The notes under the pieces were generated by a model. The model saw only the letters and a list, made by a program, of their open reading frames with translations, was not told the origin of the DNA and did not search any database. A stretch of 64,000 nucleotides of DNA. Source: JAFGCL01 sp964423835 (lineage in GTDB: Bacteria > Chloroflexota > Dehalococcoidia > UBA2247 > RBG-13-53-26). Positions 16,536-25,544 of the stretch are shown here, one piece after another (the stretch's first letter is position 1; each line of letters starts with the position of its first letter). The DNA is taken from contig CAYRGJ010000006.1 of NCBI GenBank assembly GCA_964423835.1, forward strand, positions 65,805 through 129,804, in the 5' to 3' direction. Made by a program: the position numbers and the translations under genes.

Positions 16536-17257
16536 GATTCGGGGATGAGCTCTTCTATGACCACAAACATCATGGCGCCCGCGGCAAATCCCATGGCGTA
16601 GGGCATGATGGGCCGGGAGAAGATCACGGCGGCGGCGCCCATGACGCCGGCGATGGGCTCGACCATCCCCGACAGCTGCCCGAACCAGAAGCTCCTGCCG
16701 GCGGACAACCCCTCGCGGCGCAGGGGCAGGGCCACCGCCAGCCCTTCAGGCACGTTCTGCAGCCCCATGGCCACTGCCAGGGCGACGGCCCCGGCCACGG
16801 TCGCCGCCGGCTCCCCGGCCGCCGCCGCGCCGAAGGCCACACCCACGGCCAGGCCCTCCGGTATGTGGTGCAGCACGATGGCCAGAACCAGGAGGGTGGT
16901 GCGGTGCCATCCGGTCTTCACCCCCTCCAGGCCGCCGGCTTGGCCCGTGTGAAGGTGGGGCAGGACCACGTCCACCAGGCGCAGGAAGACCACTCCGAGG
17001 GCGAACCCCGCCAGGGGAGCAAACCAGGCGGGCGGCCCCCCTTCCTGGTCCAGCTCGATGGCCGGAGCCAGCAGCGACCAGAAGCTGGCCGCGATCATCA
17101 CCCCGGCGGCGAAGCCGAGGGCGGTGTCGAAGGCCCTCTTGCTGGGAGCCCGGGTGGCGAAAACGGCGGATGCTCCCAGGGCCACCATGGACCAGGTGAA
17201 GCAGGTGGCCAGCAGCGCCTGGACTATCGGGTGCAGGCCCTCGATGAAGTCGATCAC
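16448..17257 (-). CDS. ZIP-family metal transporter (GufA-type)
   Basis: This 269-aa membrane protein with about eight transmembrane segments imports divalent metals such as zinc or iron. The metal-binding helices carry VLHHIPEGLAVGVAFG and GLQNVPEGLAVALPLR. A short His-containing loop (VLPHLHTGQ) lies between TM3 and TM4. GTG 17257 is preferred because homologues start at the equivalent of VIDFIEGLHP; GTG 17296 is in frame. A TAGAAT -10-like box lies close upstream. Its 3' end overlaps lepB by 88 bp, convergently. Confidence 0.92.
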   Translation of the reverse strand: MIDFIEGLHPIVQALLATCFTWSMVALGASAVFATRAPSKRAFDTALGFAAGVMIAASFWSLLAPAIELDQEGGPPAWFAPLAGFALGVVFLRLVDVVLPHLHTGQAGGLEGVKTGWHRTTLLVLAIVLHHIPEGLAVGVAFGAAAAGEPAATVAGAVALAVAMGLQNVPEGLAVALPLRREGLSAGRSFWFGQLSGMVEPIAGVMGAAAVIFSRPIMPYAMGFAAGAMMFVVIEELIPESQRRSHSDWATTGAIVGFALMMVLDVAMA

Positions 17258-17400
17258 GGTCAGGCCCGATTCTAGCACAAGGCATGGCTGGCGCACAGGG
17301 CCTCAAAGGGCAGCGCGCAGCCCGGCCGCTGCCGCCTTCCAGACCTCAAGCATTCTGGCGGGCCCCTGGCAACAGCGGCGGCCCGGGGCCGGCCGGCCGC

Positions 17401-17455
17401 CCTCAACCGACGACGTGCCGGCGGACAGCCCTCAGCCGACGACGTGCCGGCGGAC
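17401..17455. repeat. 26-bp direct repeat duplicating the 3' end of the XRE-PAS-LuxR gene
   Basis: Copies at 17401-17426 and 17430-17455 differ at one base (period 29 bp). The second contains the last codons and stop of the regulator gene. The first lies beyond the stop and re-encodes VRRHVVG plus a stop in another frame. Confidence 0.8.
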
Positions 17456-18415
17456 CGCCAGGGCCGCGGCCTCGGTGCGGTTGGAGACGCCCAGCTTGCG
17501 GATGATGTTGGTCACGTGAAAGCGCACCGTGGACGGGCTGATCACCATCTCCGCCGCCACCCTGGCATTGCTGTGCCCATCCACCAGCAGGGCCAGTATC
17601 TTCAGCTCTGTCTGCGTGAGGTGATACTCCCTGGCGGTGAGCATGGCGGCCGTCCGCCCGGCCCACGCCCCCTCCGTCCCGGACTGGCCGCTGATGTCAC
17701 GGAAGTATATGACCAGGCCGTTCACGGCCCGGTTGTTCATCTGATTGGTGGCCCAGACATCTATGGCGTGCCAGGTGCCGTCCTTGTGCCTCGCCCGAAG
17801 GTGAGCCCGGTCGCTGCCCCCCGGGATCTGGGACACGCGGCTGAGCCGGTGGGCCGTCTTGCGCATGTCCTCGGGGTGAATCAGGCCCAGCACGTGCTCC
17901 CCTACCAGGTCTCCCAGCTCGTAGCCCAGGATACCGGCCGTGGCCCGGTTCTGGTACATCACCTCCATCTTGGGGCCCAGTATGACCACCCCGTCCAGGG
18001 AGTTCTCCACCAGCGCCCGGAAGGTCTCCGGCTGGACGCCGGGAGGGTCCGCTCCGTCCCCCTCCGGGAGCCCCGGTGATCGCCCTCCCGCGGCCCTCTT
18101 CCGCCCGGCCCCGCGCCGCCGTCCGGCCCCGGGCTCGTTCCCCAGCGATCGCAGCACGCTGATGGCCCGGGCGTCCACCCGGCGCGCCAGCTCCGGAGGC
18201 AGCTTCCCGGCCAGGCCGAAGAGCTCGTCGGTCTCGGCGTCCGCGGCTCCGAAGGCCCGGGCCAGGGACTGGATGACCTTCTGGCGCGGCGGCGATAGGG
18301 ACCCGGTCTCCAGCTTGCTGATGTAGGCGTAGCTAACGCCGGCCTTCGCTGCCAGCTCTCGCTGGGTCAGGCCCCGGGTCTTCCGCAGCTCCCTGAGACG
18401 CTGTCCGAAGTTCAC
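17432..18415 (-). CDS. XRE-PAS-LuxR transcriptional regulator
   Basis: This 327-aa regulator has a DNA-binding domain at each end. Residues 1-60 form a Cro/C1-type HTH (GLTQRELAAKAGVSYAYISK). A basic Arg/Gly-rich linker spans about 95-125. A PAS sensor spans about 130-245 (ENSLDGVVILG, RHKDGTWHAIDV). Residues 262-327 are a LuxR/GerE HTH (VAAEMVISPSTVRFHVTNII). The PAS domain probably binds a ligand or cofactor. Its own promoter, with a palindrome in the spacer, lies at 18439-18467. GTG start at 18415 after GGTGGAG. Likely targets are the neighbouring flavoenzyme genes, but this is inferred from position only. Confidence 0.9.
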   Translation of the reverse strand: MNFGQRLRELRKTRGLTQRELAAKAGVSYAYISKLETGSLSPPRQKVIQSLARAFGAADAETDELFGLAGKLPPELARRVDARAISVLRSLGNEPGAGRRRGAGRKRAAGGRSPGLPEGDGADPPGVQPETFRALVENSLDGVVILGPKMEVMYQNRATAGILGYELGDLVGEHVLGLIHPEDMRKTAHRLSRVSQIPGGSDRAHLRARHKDGTWHAIDVWATNQMNNRAVNGLVIYFRDISGQSGTEGAWAGRTAAMLTAREYHLTQTELKILALLVDGHSNARVAAEMVISPSTVRFHVTNIIRKLGVSNRTEAAALAVRRHVVG

Positions 18416-18438
18416 TGGCGGTCTCCACCTGGACGATC

Positions 18439-18467
18439 ATCCTAAGCGCTGTTGCGCTGAGTGTCAA
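18439..18467 (-). promoter_or_regulatory. promoter with built-in operator for the XRE-PAS-LuxR gene
   Basis: On the minus strand TTGACA, a 17-bp spacer and TAGGAT are seen, a near-consensus sigma-70 promoter. The inverted repeat AGCGC-TGTT-GCGCT (18445-18458) fills the spacer. That is a classic position for repressor binding, so autoregulation by the XRE domain is likely. Confidence 0.7.
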
Positions 18468-18503
18468 CTGATACCTGCCGGCACCCCCGGCCCGGCACAG
18501 GCC

Positions 18504-20591
18504 TCAACCCAGGCCGTAGACCACGGCGTTCGCTTCCCTGATGGCCTTGTCGATCAGGCCCAGGCCCGACACATCACCCACCGTGTGCGCCTCGGCCACC
18601 AGGCCCTTGCAGGCCTCGAAGAGCTCGGTCCCGGGCTCGACGCTGCCGGCCAGCAGCACCCAGTCCGCCCGGATCAGGCGCTCCGCCCCGGCGTAGTGCG
18701 GCTTGAACCAGGCGCCCTCGGATGTGATGCGGGTGACCTCGCACTCGGTGTGCATGGTGATCCCCAGCCGGCGCATGCGCTCTATGTGCTCTGCGCGCCG
18801 CTTCCCGCCGATCTCCGGGGCCAGCTCCTCGAGGGCGTCGATCACCGTCACCGGGCGCCCGTCGCGGGCCAGGAACTCGGCCGACTCAATGGCGGCCAGA
18901 TCGCCGCCCACGATCACCACCGAGCCGCGGCCGATGACGGGCATCCAGGACTGGGTGAGCCGGCGCAGCCTTCCCGGCGTCATCACCTTCTGCATCAGGC
19001 CCCCTCCCAGCCGCAAACCCAGCTTGAGATACCCGGGGACTCTGGCGGCCCCATCGGCCGGGACCTCCCCGAACATCAGGTGATGCAGCATGGGGCCGGT
19101 GATGACGTTGGGCAGGTGGTCCCCCTCTATCCTGGGGACCGCCACCCGGCCGCCGGTGGCGTCAATGAAGACGTCGGGCTCCTCCTGCTTCACCAGCTCC
19201 GGCGTGACCGTCACGCCCAGCCTCACCGTGACCGGCAGCTTCTTCACCTGGACCAGCAGGTAGTCCAGGAACGTCTCGTTGTCCGGATGGACGGTGCAGG
19301 CGGTCACCAGGGCGCCACCCAGGCGGCGGTGGCGATCGTACAGGGTGACCCGGTGGCCGCGGAGCGCGGCCACGCGGGCGGCCTCCAGTCCTCCGGGCCC
19401 GGCCCCGGCGATCATGACCTTCTTCGGCACGGCCGCCCGGCCTTCCCAAGGGTAGGCCTCCTCCTGGCCCATGCGGGCATTGACGGCGCAGTGCACGTCT
19501 TCCAGTCTCATGAGCGAGTCCACGCAGGTCAGGCAGCGCACGCAGCGGCGGATGTCCTCCAGGCGGTCCTCGGCCACCTTGCGGGGGAGCTCCGGATCGG
19601 CCAGCAGGGGGCGGCCCATCACGATGGCGTCGCACCACCCCTTCCTCAGGAGCTCCTCTCCCAGGGCCGGATCATGGATGCAGCCTACCGGCATGACCGG
19701 GACGCTCACCACCTCCTTGATGGCGTGGGCTGCGGGCACGTTGAAGCCGCAGGCGTAGTTGGCGCCGGCGATGATCTGGTCCACCAGGGAGGTGATGACG
19801 CCCCCGGAGATGTGGAAGCAGTCCACCCCCGCCGCCTCCAGGATGGGGGCGATGCGCTGGGTGTCGGTGATGTCGCGCCCGCTGCTGGCGCCGCCGATGG
19901 TCTCGTCGCCGGAGATGCGCACGGTGACCGGAAAGTCGGCCCCGGCCTTCTCCTTGATCCTCTTGATGACCTCGACCGGCAGCCTCACCCGCCCCTCCAC
20001 CGTGTGCCCGATGTACTGGCCGTCCTCGCGCTTGTTGCGCAGCGGAGAGAGGAAGGACCCCAGCAGCATGTAGTTGTGGGCCATGTGCACCTCGACGCCG
20101 TCGTAGCCGGCCTCGCGGGCGCGGCGGGCAGCGTCGGCGTACATCTCCACCAGGGCCGGCAGCTCCTCGTCCGCCAGCTCCCGGCAGACCTGTGAGGTGG
20201 ACTCGGAGCGGTTCACCGACGGGCCGATGGCCGGCATGTTCTCGAAGAAGGGGGCCAGCGACTCCGGCCCGGGGTGGCTGATCTGGGGGAAGATGCGGGC
20301 CCCGAACTGGTGCACGGCATCCGTCAGGCGCCGGTGGGCCTCGATCTGGGAGTCGCTGTGCAGGCCCGACGAGAGCGGCTGATAGCGGTGCAGGGGGTCC
20401 ACCGAGTTGACCTCAGTGGTGATCAGCCCCACGCCGCCCCGGGCGCGCTCCGCCCAGTAGGCAATCTGCCGGTCCGAAGGCGTCTCCTCCGGGTTGCACC
20501 AGACGGGTGTCATGGGAGCCATGACCATCCGGTTCTTGATCTCCAGGCGGCCGATCTTCCACGGCGACAGCAGTGTGTTGAGTTTCGGCAT
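18504..20591 (-). CDS. OYE-family NADH:flavin oxidoreductase / FAD-dependent oxidoreductase (copy 1)
   Basis: This 695-aa enzyme has the three-part layout of 2,4-dienoyl-CoA reductase, BaiCD and trimethylamine dehydrogenase. The N-terminal FMN TIM barrel begins LLSPWKIGRLEIKNRMVMAP. The [4Fe-4S] motif is CVRCLTCVD...HCAVN (CxxCxxC, as in trimethylamine dehydrogenase). The C-terminal FAD/NAD(P) domain has MIAGAGPGGLEAARVAAL. It probably reduces enone or enoyl-CoA bonds; the substrate is unknown. ATG 20591 with GGGGGT upstream. It follows the SCP2 gene by 35 bp on the same strand, suggesting a sterol, steroid or fatty acyl-like substrate. Confidence 0.9.
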   Translation of the reverse strand: MPKLNTLLSPWKIGRLEIKNRMVMAPMTPVWCNPEETPSDRQIAYWAERARGGVGLITTEVNSVDPLHRYQPLSSGLHSDSQIEAHRRLTDAVHQFGARIFPQISHPGPESLAPFFENMPAIGPSVNRSESTSQVCRELADEELPALVEMYADAARRAREAGYDGVEVHMAHNYMLLGSFLSPLRNKREDGQYIGHTVEGRVRLPVEVIKRIKEKAGADFPVTVRISGDETIGGASSGRDITDTQRIAPILEAAGVDCFHISGGVITSLVDQIIAGANYACGFNVPAAHAIKEVVSVPVMPVGCIHDPALGEELLRKGWCDAIVMGRPLLADPELPRKVAEDRLEDIRRCVRCLTCVDSLMRLEDVHCAVNARMGQEEAYPWEGRAAVPKKVMIAGAGPGGLEAARVAALRGHRVTLYDRHRRLGGALVTACTVHPDNETFLDYLLVQVKKLPVTVRLGVTVTPELVKQEEPDVFIDATGGRVAVPRIEGDHLPNVITGPMLHHLMFGEVPADGAARVPGYLKLGLRLGGGLMQKVMTPGRLRRLTQSWMPVIGRGSVVIVGGDLAAIESAEFLARDGRPVTVIDALEELAPEIGGKRRAEHIERMRRLGITMHTECEVTRITSEGAWFKPHYAGAERLIRADWVLLAGSVEPGTELFEACKGLVAEAHTVGDVSGLGLIDKAIREANAVVYGLG

Positions 20592-20626
20592 GCGCTCTAC
20601 CCCCTTGGGCCCCGCGGCGGCCGGCG

Positions 20627-21037
20627 CTAGGGCTTGAAGTCCTTGAAATCGCTGAACTCGGTTATCCCGGCGATCTTGCTGGTCAGCTCCACGCTGGGCT
20701 GGCTGGGCTTGTACACCTGGAGGGGGAGCATCTTCTTCATGTTGCCGGAGAGCCTGATCTTGTGCTTGATGTAGCCCCGCATGCCCACGGACCAGTCGTT
20801 CTGGACCAGGATCTTGTAGGCGTACTCGGCCGGCATGGACATGTCCACGTCCGCCCCGTCCACGAACCCCTTCTGGATGATGCCGTGGTTCATGGCCATC
20901 GCCACCTCGCCGGCGGCCGTCGCCACCTTCAGGTTGACGGTGACATCGGTCATGGCTTTGGGCATCTGGAGGTCGCCGGCGGCCCGGGTCAGCTCGTCCA
21001 CCCTGGCAAACCACTCGTCGGACAGGAACTCAGCCAT
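20627..21037 (-). CDS. SCP2 sterol-carrier domain protein
   Basis: This 136-aa single-domain protein of the SCP2 lipid-transfer fold has VNLKVATAAGEVAMAMNHG, AEYAYKILVQNDWS and IRLSGNMKKMLPL. The domain binds hydrophobic ligands such as sterols or fatty acyl-CoA. It starts at ATG 21037 after AAAGGGGGAT and is the first gene of a two-gene unit with OYE copy 1. It may present a hydrophobic substrate to the reductase. Confidence 0.85.
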   Translation of the reverse strand: MAEFLSDEWFARVDELTRAAGDLQMPKAMTDVTVNLKVATAAGEVAMAMNHGIIQKGFVDGADVDMSMPAEYAYKILVQNDWSVGMRGYIKHKIRLSGNMKKMLPLQVYKPSQPSVELTSKIAGITEFSDFKDFKP

Positions 21038-21319
21038 ATCCCCCCTTTCGTTGTGCCGCCCAGCCGGGCCCTGCGCCGCCCGGAAAGCCTTCGGCGGCGG
21101 CCGGGCATGCTGTGGATTATACTATAGGACGGCGCCGGCCGGCATAGCCCAGGTGGACGGATGACGTGCCGCCAGCGTCAGCCGCTGGCGCATTTGCAGT
21201 ATGATGATGCTGGGCATCTGGCTCGGAATGCAGGAAAAAGCCCATTTGATGAAGGCATTTGCGCACCCGGCCCGTTACGTGGATAATGAGGTGGGCCCGG
21301 GCGGGCCCGGAGGTGTGTC
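21038..21319. other. 282-bp divergent intergenic region between SCP2 and OYE copy 2
   Basis: No gene is seen. It holds a TATACT/TATAGT cluster at 21116-21126, readable on both strands, two GCATTTGC motifs (near 21189 and 21255) and the promoter at 21259-21287. It probably controls both transcription units. Confidence 0.5.
21259..21287 (+). promoter_or_regulatory. candidate promoter for OYE copy 2
   Basis: TTGCGC, a 17-bp spacer and GATAAT lie 33 bp before the TTG start at 21320. The -35 overlaps one of two GCATTTGC repeats. Confidence 0.5.
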
Positions 21320-23404
21320 TTGAGTTCCTTTCAGAATCTGTTCAGCCCGGTGCGCATCGGCTCCATGGAGCTGCGGAACCGGCTGGCCATGGCCCCCATG
21401 ACCACCAGCTGGTCTGGCCCGGGGGACACCGTCAGCCAGCGTCTGATCGACTATCATGTGGCGCGGGCGAAGGGCGGTGTGGGGCTGATCACCTTTGAGG
21501 TGTGCACCGTGGACCAGAAGTTCCCGTACCAGTGGCACACCGTGGGGCTCTGGGGGGACCATCTGATTCCCGGGCATGTGGAGCTGACCAGGGCGGTGCA
21601 CGCCCATGGGGCGAAGATAGTGCCCCAGATCTCCCACCCCGGCCCGGAATCAGCGGCACCGTTCGTCAACCAGACTGAGACGGTGGGCCCGTCGGTCTGC
21701 ATATCACCCCAGACGGGGCAGACCTGCCGCGAGCTGACCGTGGAGGAGATCGAGATCATCATCGAGCAGTACGGCCAGGCGGCCCGCCGGGCCCGCGAGG
21801 CGGGGTACGACGGAATGGAGCTGCACTGCGCCCACATCTACATGATGTGCGGTTCCTTCCTGTCTCCGGTGCGCAATCACCGCACCGACGCCTACAGCGG
21901 CGCCACGGTGGAGGGCCGCCTGAAGTTCCCCCTGGCGGTCATCCGGAGCATGAAGGCCGGGGCCGGCCGGGACTTCCCCCTGATCCTTCGCATATCCGGT
22001 GACGAGCGCCACCCCCAGGGGCGCGACCTCAAGGGCACCCTGGAGATCATACCCCGGCTGACGGAGGCCGGCGTGGACGCCTTCCACGTGTCGGGCGGGA
22101 ATATCGACCGGCTGACCATCGGCATCATCGCCGGGTCCAGCTACCCCTGGGGCTACAACGTCCCGGAGGCCGCCGCCATCAAGAAGGTCACGAAGGCCGC
22201 CGTGATGGTGGTGGGCCGCATTCACGACCCGGAGATGGCCGAGGAGGTGCTGCAGGCGGGGCAGGCGGATGTCATCGTCATGGGGCGCCCGCTGCTGGCG
22301 GACCCGGAGCTGCCCAACAAGGCCGCCAGGGGAGACCTGGCGCGCCTGCGCCGCTGCATCTCCTGCGAGAACTGCTTCGACTCCTGCGCCGAGGGCGATC
22401 TGACCCAGATGCACTGCGCCATAAACGCCTTCACCGGCAAGGAGGGGCAACTCAGCCTGGAGAAGGCCGCCAGGCCCAAGAAGGTGATGGTGATTGGCGG
22501 GGGGCCCGCCGGCATGGAGGCAGCGCGCGTGGCCGCCCTGAGGGGCCACTCGGTGACGCTCTACGAGAAGCAGGCCAGGCTGGCCGGCTCGCTTCTTTTT
22601 GCCAACACGGTCCACCCCGACAACGACCGGCTCCTGGCGTACCTGCTGGCGGAGATGAAGGCCCTGCCCATAGAGGTCAAGCTGGGGCAGGAGGTGACGC
22701 CGGCCCTGGTCCAGGCGGTCAAGCCCGACGCGGTCATCCTGGCCGCCGGGCCCCGCATCGTGATCCCGCCCATCCGCGGCGCTGAGGGCCGCAACGTCTT
22801 CGGCGCGCCGGACATGAAGAAGATGCTGGCGGGAGAGGCCGGCGGGCCGGGCACGGCCAAGCTACCGGCCTGGCAGAGGCTGGGCCTGCGGGTGGCCGGT
22901 CCCTTCATGAAGCGCTTCCTTAATCCGCCGCTGATCAGGCGCCTCACCCGGTACTGGATGCCCCTGGGGAAGCGGGTGGTGGTCATTGGGGGCGACCTCG
23001 GGGCCTGCGAGCTGGCGACCTTCCTGGCGGAGCGGGGGCGCCAGGTGACCATGCTGGATAGCGGCAAGAAGGTGGCCCCCGAGGTGGGGTCCAAGAGAAG
23101 AGGCGAGGTCCGGGATGGCCTGGAGAAGGCGAAGGTGACGGTGATCAGCGGGGCGGCCTGCCAGGAGATCACCGCCGATGGCGTCATCTACACCGTGAAG
23201 GGCGAGAAGAATACCGCCAAAGGCGACAAGGCCACGGCCCTGGCCGACACGGTGGTGCTGGCAGGGGATGTTGAGCCCAACCTGGAGCTGCAGAAGGCGC
23301 TGGAGGGCAAGGTGGCCGAGCTCTATGCCGTCGGCGACTGCAACGGGTTGGGGCTGATCAGGAGGGCCATTCACGACGGCGCCGCGGCCGCCTGCCGGCT
23401 CTGA
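21320..23404 (+). CDS. OYE-family NADH:flavin oxidoreductase / FAD-dependent oxidoreductase (copy 2)
   Basis: This 694-aa paralogue of copy 1 has an FMN barrel (LFSPVRIGSMELRNRLAMAP), an Fe-S motif CISCENCFDSC...HCAIN with CxxCxxC and an extra Cys, and FAD/NAD domain motifs VIGGGPAGMEAARVAAL and VVVIGGDLGACELATFLAERG. The TTG start has GGAGGT five bases upstream. The order of domains and the SNRSE-like loop equivalents align closely with copy 1, so the two arose by duplication. The 3' end is duplicated beyond the stop (23390-23440). The substrate is unknown. Confidence 0.9.
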   Translation: MSSFQNLFSPVRIGSMELRNRLAMAPMTTSWSGPGDTVSQRLIDYHVARAKGGVGLITFEVCTVDQKFPYQWHTVGLWGDHLIPGHVELTRAVHAHGAKIVPQISHPGPESAAPFVNQTETVGPSVCISPQTGQTCRELTVEEIEIIIEQYGQAARRAREAGYDGMELHCAHIYMMCGSFLSPVRNHRTDAYSGATVEGRLKFPLAVIRSMKAGAGRDFPLILRISGDERHPQGRDLKGTLEIIPRLTEAGVDAFHVSGGNIDRLTIGIIAGSSYPWGYNVPEAAAIKKVTKAAVMVVGRIHDPEMAEEVLQAGQADVIVMGRPLLADPELPNKAARGDLARLRRCISCENCFDSCAEGDLTQMHCAINAFTGKEGQLSLEKAARPKKVMVIGGGPAGMEAARVAALRGHSVTLYEKQARLAGSLLFANTVHPDNDRLLAYLLAEMKALPIEVKLGQEVTPALVQAVKPDAVILAAGPRIVIPPIRGAEGRNVFGAPDMKKMLAGEAGGPGTAKLPAWQRLGLRVAGPFMKRFLNPPLIRRLTRYWMPLGKRVVVIGGDLGACELATFLAERGRQVTMLDSGKKVAPEVGSKRRGEVRDGLEKAKVTVISGAACQEITADGVIYTVKGEKNTAKGDKATALADTVVLAGDVEPNLELQKALEGKVAELYAVGDCNGLGLIRRAIHDGAAAACRL

Positions 23405-23440
23405 GCCGGCTGGCGCGCCTGCCGGCTCTAAGCCGGCTGG
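23390..23440. repeat. 24-bp direct repeat duplicating the 3' end of OYE copy 2
   Basis: Copies at 23390-23413 and 23417-23440 differ only at the stop codon (TGA versus TAA). The 27-bp period keeps the frame. Each copy is itself a hairpin, GCCGGCT/AGCCGGC. Confidence 0.85.
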
Positions 23441-23531
23441 AGGCAGTTGCCGGCGATCGCCGGCCGTGTGCGAAGCGACTTGAGAATTGGGAAGAGGCCG
23501 CCGGCAACGCGCGGCGGCAGAGGAGGGTGAC

Positions 23532-25544
23532 TTGACTGACAAACCGTTCACCAGGCTGTTCAGCCCCATCAAGATCGGAACCATGGAGCTGAAGAACCGC
23601 ATCGCCCTGGCCCCCATGGACACCGACTTCGTCAACCAGGATGGGACGGTGAACGAGCGGTACCATGACTATATCGAGGCCAGGGCGAAGGGAGGGGTGG
23701 GGCTCCTCATCCTGGAGGTCACCTCCGTAGATGGCAAGTACCCGTACGTGCCCCACACGGTGGGCATGTGGGACGACATCCAGATCGCCCCCATGCGGCG
23801 CCTGACGGATGCCATCCACGCCCATGGGTCCCGGCTCATTCCTCAGATAGCCCACCCGGGCCCCGAGTCCGTCTGTTTCATGAACCAGGTGCAGCCGGTG
23901 GGCCCGTCTCCGGCCATGTGTTTCACCTATAAGACCACCTGCCGGGAGGTGTCAGTGGAGGAGATCGCTCACATCGTGGAGCAGTTCGGCGACGCCGCCC
24001 GGCGGGCCCGGGAGTCCGGCTGCGATGGCATCGAGCTGCACTCAGCCCACTGCTACATGCTGCTGGGGTCCTTCATATCAGCGCTGCGGAACAAGCGGTC
24101 AGACGCCTATGGCGGCTCTATCGAGTCGCGCCTGCGGATCCATCTGCAGGTGCTGCGCAATATACAGGCCAAGGCCGGCCCGGACTTCCCCATCGTCATG
24201 CGGCTCTCCGGCGATGAGCTGACGCCCGGCGGGCGGGACATCGAGGAGACGAAGTACATCGCTCCCATGCTGGTTGAGGCTGGCGTGCACGCCTTCGAGA
24301 TCTCCAGCGGCACCTTCCCCCAGATGTCCTGGCGCATCCTGCCTCCTCACGGCACTCCCATGGGCCTCAACGTGCCTTATGCAGCGGCGGTGAAGCAGGT
24401 AGTGAACGTGCCCGTATTCACGGTGGGGCGGATCACCGACCCCCGGCTGGCCGAGTCCATACTGGAGCGCAACCAGGCGGACGTCATCGTCCTGGGGCGG
24501 GCGCTGCTGGCCGACCCGGAGTGGCCCAAGAAGGCCGCCGCAGGGCACCTGGACGATATCACCCCCTGCATCGGCTGCGGCCTGGGATGCATATCGGGGA
24601 GGGAGAGCCACCCCATGACCTGCCTCATGAACCCCTCAGTGGGCCGGGAGAGGGAGATGGAGGCCGGCCTGGCCCCGGCGGCAAAGGCGAAGAAGGTGAT
24701 GGTCATCGGCGGCGGCCCTGGCGGGCTGCACGCGGCCATGGTGGCCGCCCGGAGAGGGCACCAGGTCACCCTCTACGAAAAGCAGGACCGGGTGGGCGGC
24801 CAGTTCAACCTGGCGGTCATACCGCCCGGGAAGCAGGAGCTGACCAAGGCCACCCAGTTCCTGGCGCGCCAGGTGGAGAAAGCCGGGGTGAAGGTGCACC
24901 TCAAACAGGAGGTCACCCCGGCCGCGGTGGAGCGGGAGAAGCCGGACGTGGCCATCGTGGCTACGGGCGGGGAGGCGCTGGTGCTGAACATACCCGGCGT
25001 CAAGGGCAGGAACGTGGTCACCGCCCATGACGTGCTTTCAGGCAGGGTGCCCCGCCCCCATGGCGACGTGCTGATCATCGGCGGCGGCATGGTGGGCCTG
25101 GAGACCGCCGAATACCTGGCGCACCCGGGGTTCAACCCCATCGTGGGCCGGACCTCGGTCACCGTGGTGGAGATGATGGGCGGGGTGGGGATGGACATGG
25201 TGCCCGAAGGGCGGACGCTGCTCATGGAGCGGCTGCACCACGCCCAGGTCAGGATACTGACCAACCGCAAGGTCCGGGAGATCCTCCCGGACGGTGTGGT
25301 GGTGGTGGACACCATCATCGAGACCAGGCCCGACCGCAGCGTGGTCTGCCGGGAAGGCGATCGTGACGAGGCCATCCGGGGCATGAGGACCATCGTTCTG
25401 GCCATGGGGGCCAGGGCCTTCGACCCGCTCTCCGCCGAGCTCAAGCCGAGGGTGCCCGAGGTGTACGTCATCGGTGACGCGAAGAAGCCCCGGAAGGCGC
25501 TGGAGGCCATCGCCGAGGCGGCCGAGGTGGCCCGGAAGATCTAA
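23532..25544 (+). CDS. OYE-family NADH:flavin oxidoreductase / FAD-dependent oxidoreductase (copy 3)
   Basis: This 670-aa third paralogue is closer to 2,4-dienoyl-CoA reductase in its Fe-S motif, CIGCGLGCISG...TCLMNP (CxxCxxxC). The FMN barrel starts LFSPIKIGTMELKNRIALAP. The FAD domain has MVIGGGPGGLHAAMVAARRG and VLIIGGGMVGLETAEYLA. The TTG start at 23532 has AGGAGG six bases upstream; a longer frame from 23487 lacks a ribosome site. It probably forms a transcript with copy 2. Its 3' terminal 25 bp are repeated downstream and converge on the alcohol dehydrogenase gene. Confidence 0.9.
   Translation: MTDKPFTRLFSPIKIGTMELKNRIALAPMDTDFVNQDGTVNERYHDYIEARAKGGVGLLILEVTSVDGKYPYVPHTVGMWDDIQIAPMRRLTDAIHAHGSRLIPQIAHPGPESVCFMNQVQPVGPSPAMCFTYKTTCREVSVEEIAHIVEQFGDAARRARESGCDGIELHSAHCYMLLGSFISALRNKRSDAYGGSIESRLRIHLQVLRNIQAKAGPDFPIVMRLSGDELTPGGRDIEETKYIAPMLVEAGVHAFEISSGTFPQMSWRILPPHGTPMGLNVPYAAAVKQVVNVPVFTVGRITDPRLAESILERNQADVIVLGRALLADPEWPKKAAAGHLDDITPCIGCGLGCISGRESHPMTCLMNPSVGREREMEAGLAPAAKAKKVMVIGGGPGGLHAAMVAARRGHQVTLYEKQDRVGGQFNLAVIPPGKQELTKATQFLARQVEKAGVKVHLKQEVTPAAVEREKPDVAIVATGGEALVLNIPGVKGRNVVTAHDVLSGRVPRPHGDVLIIGGGMVGLETAEYLAHPGFNPIVGRTSVTVVEMMGGVGMDMVPEGRTLLMERLHHAQVRILTNRKVREILPDGVVVVDTIIETRPDRSVVCREGDRDEAIRGMRTIVLAMGARAFDPLSAELKPRVPEVYVIGDAKKPRKALEAIAEAAEVARKI

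Noticed and set aside
18585..20195. Plus-strand frame of 536 codons opposite OYE copy 1
   Set aside because: Antisense shadow with His/Gly-rich composition and no domain.
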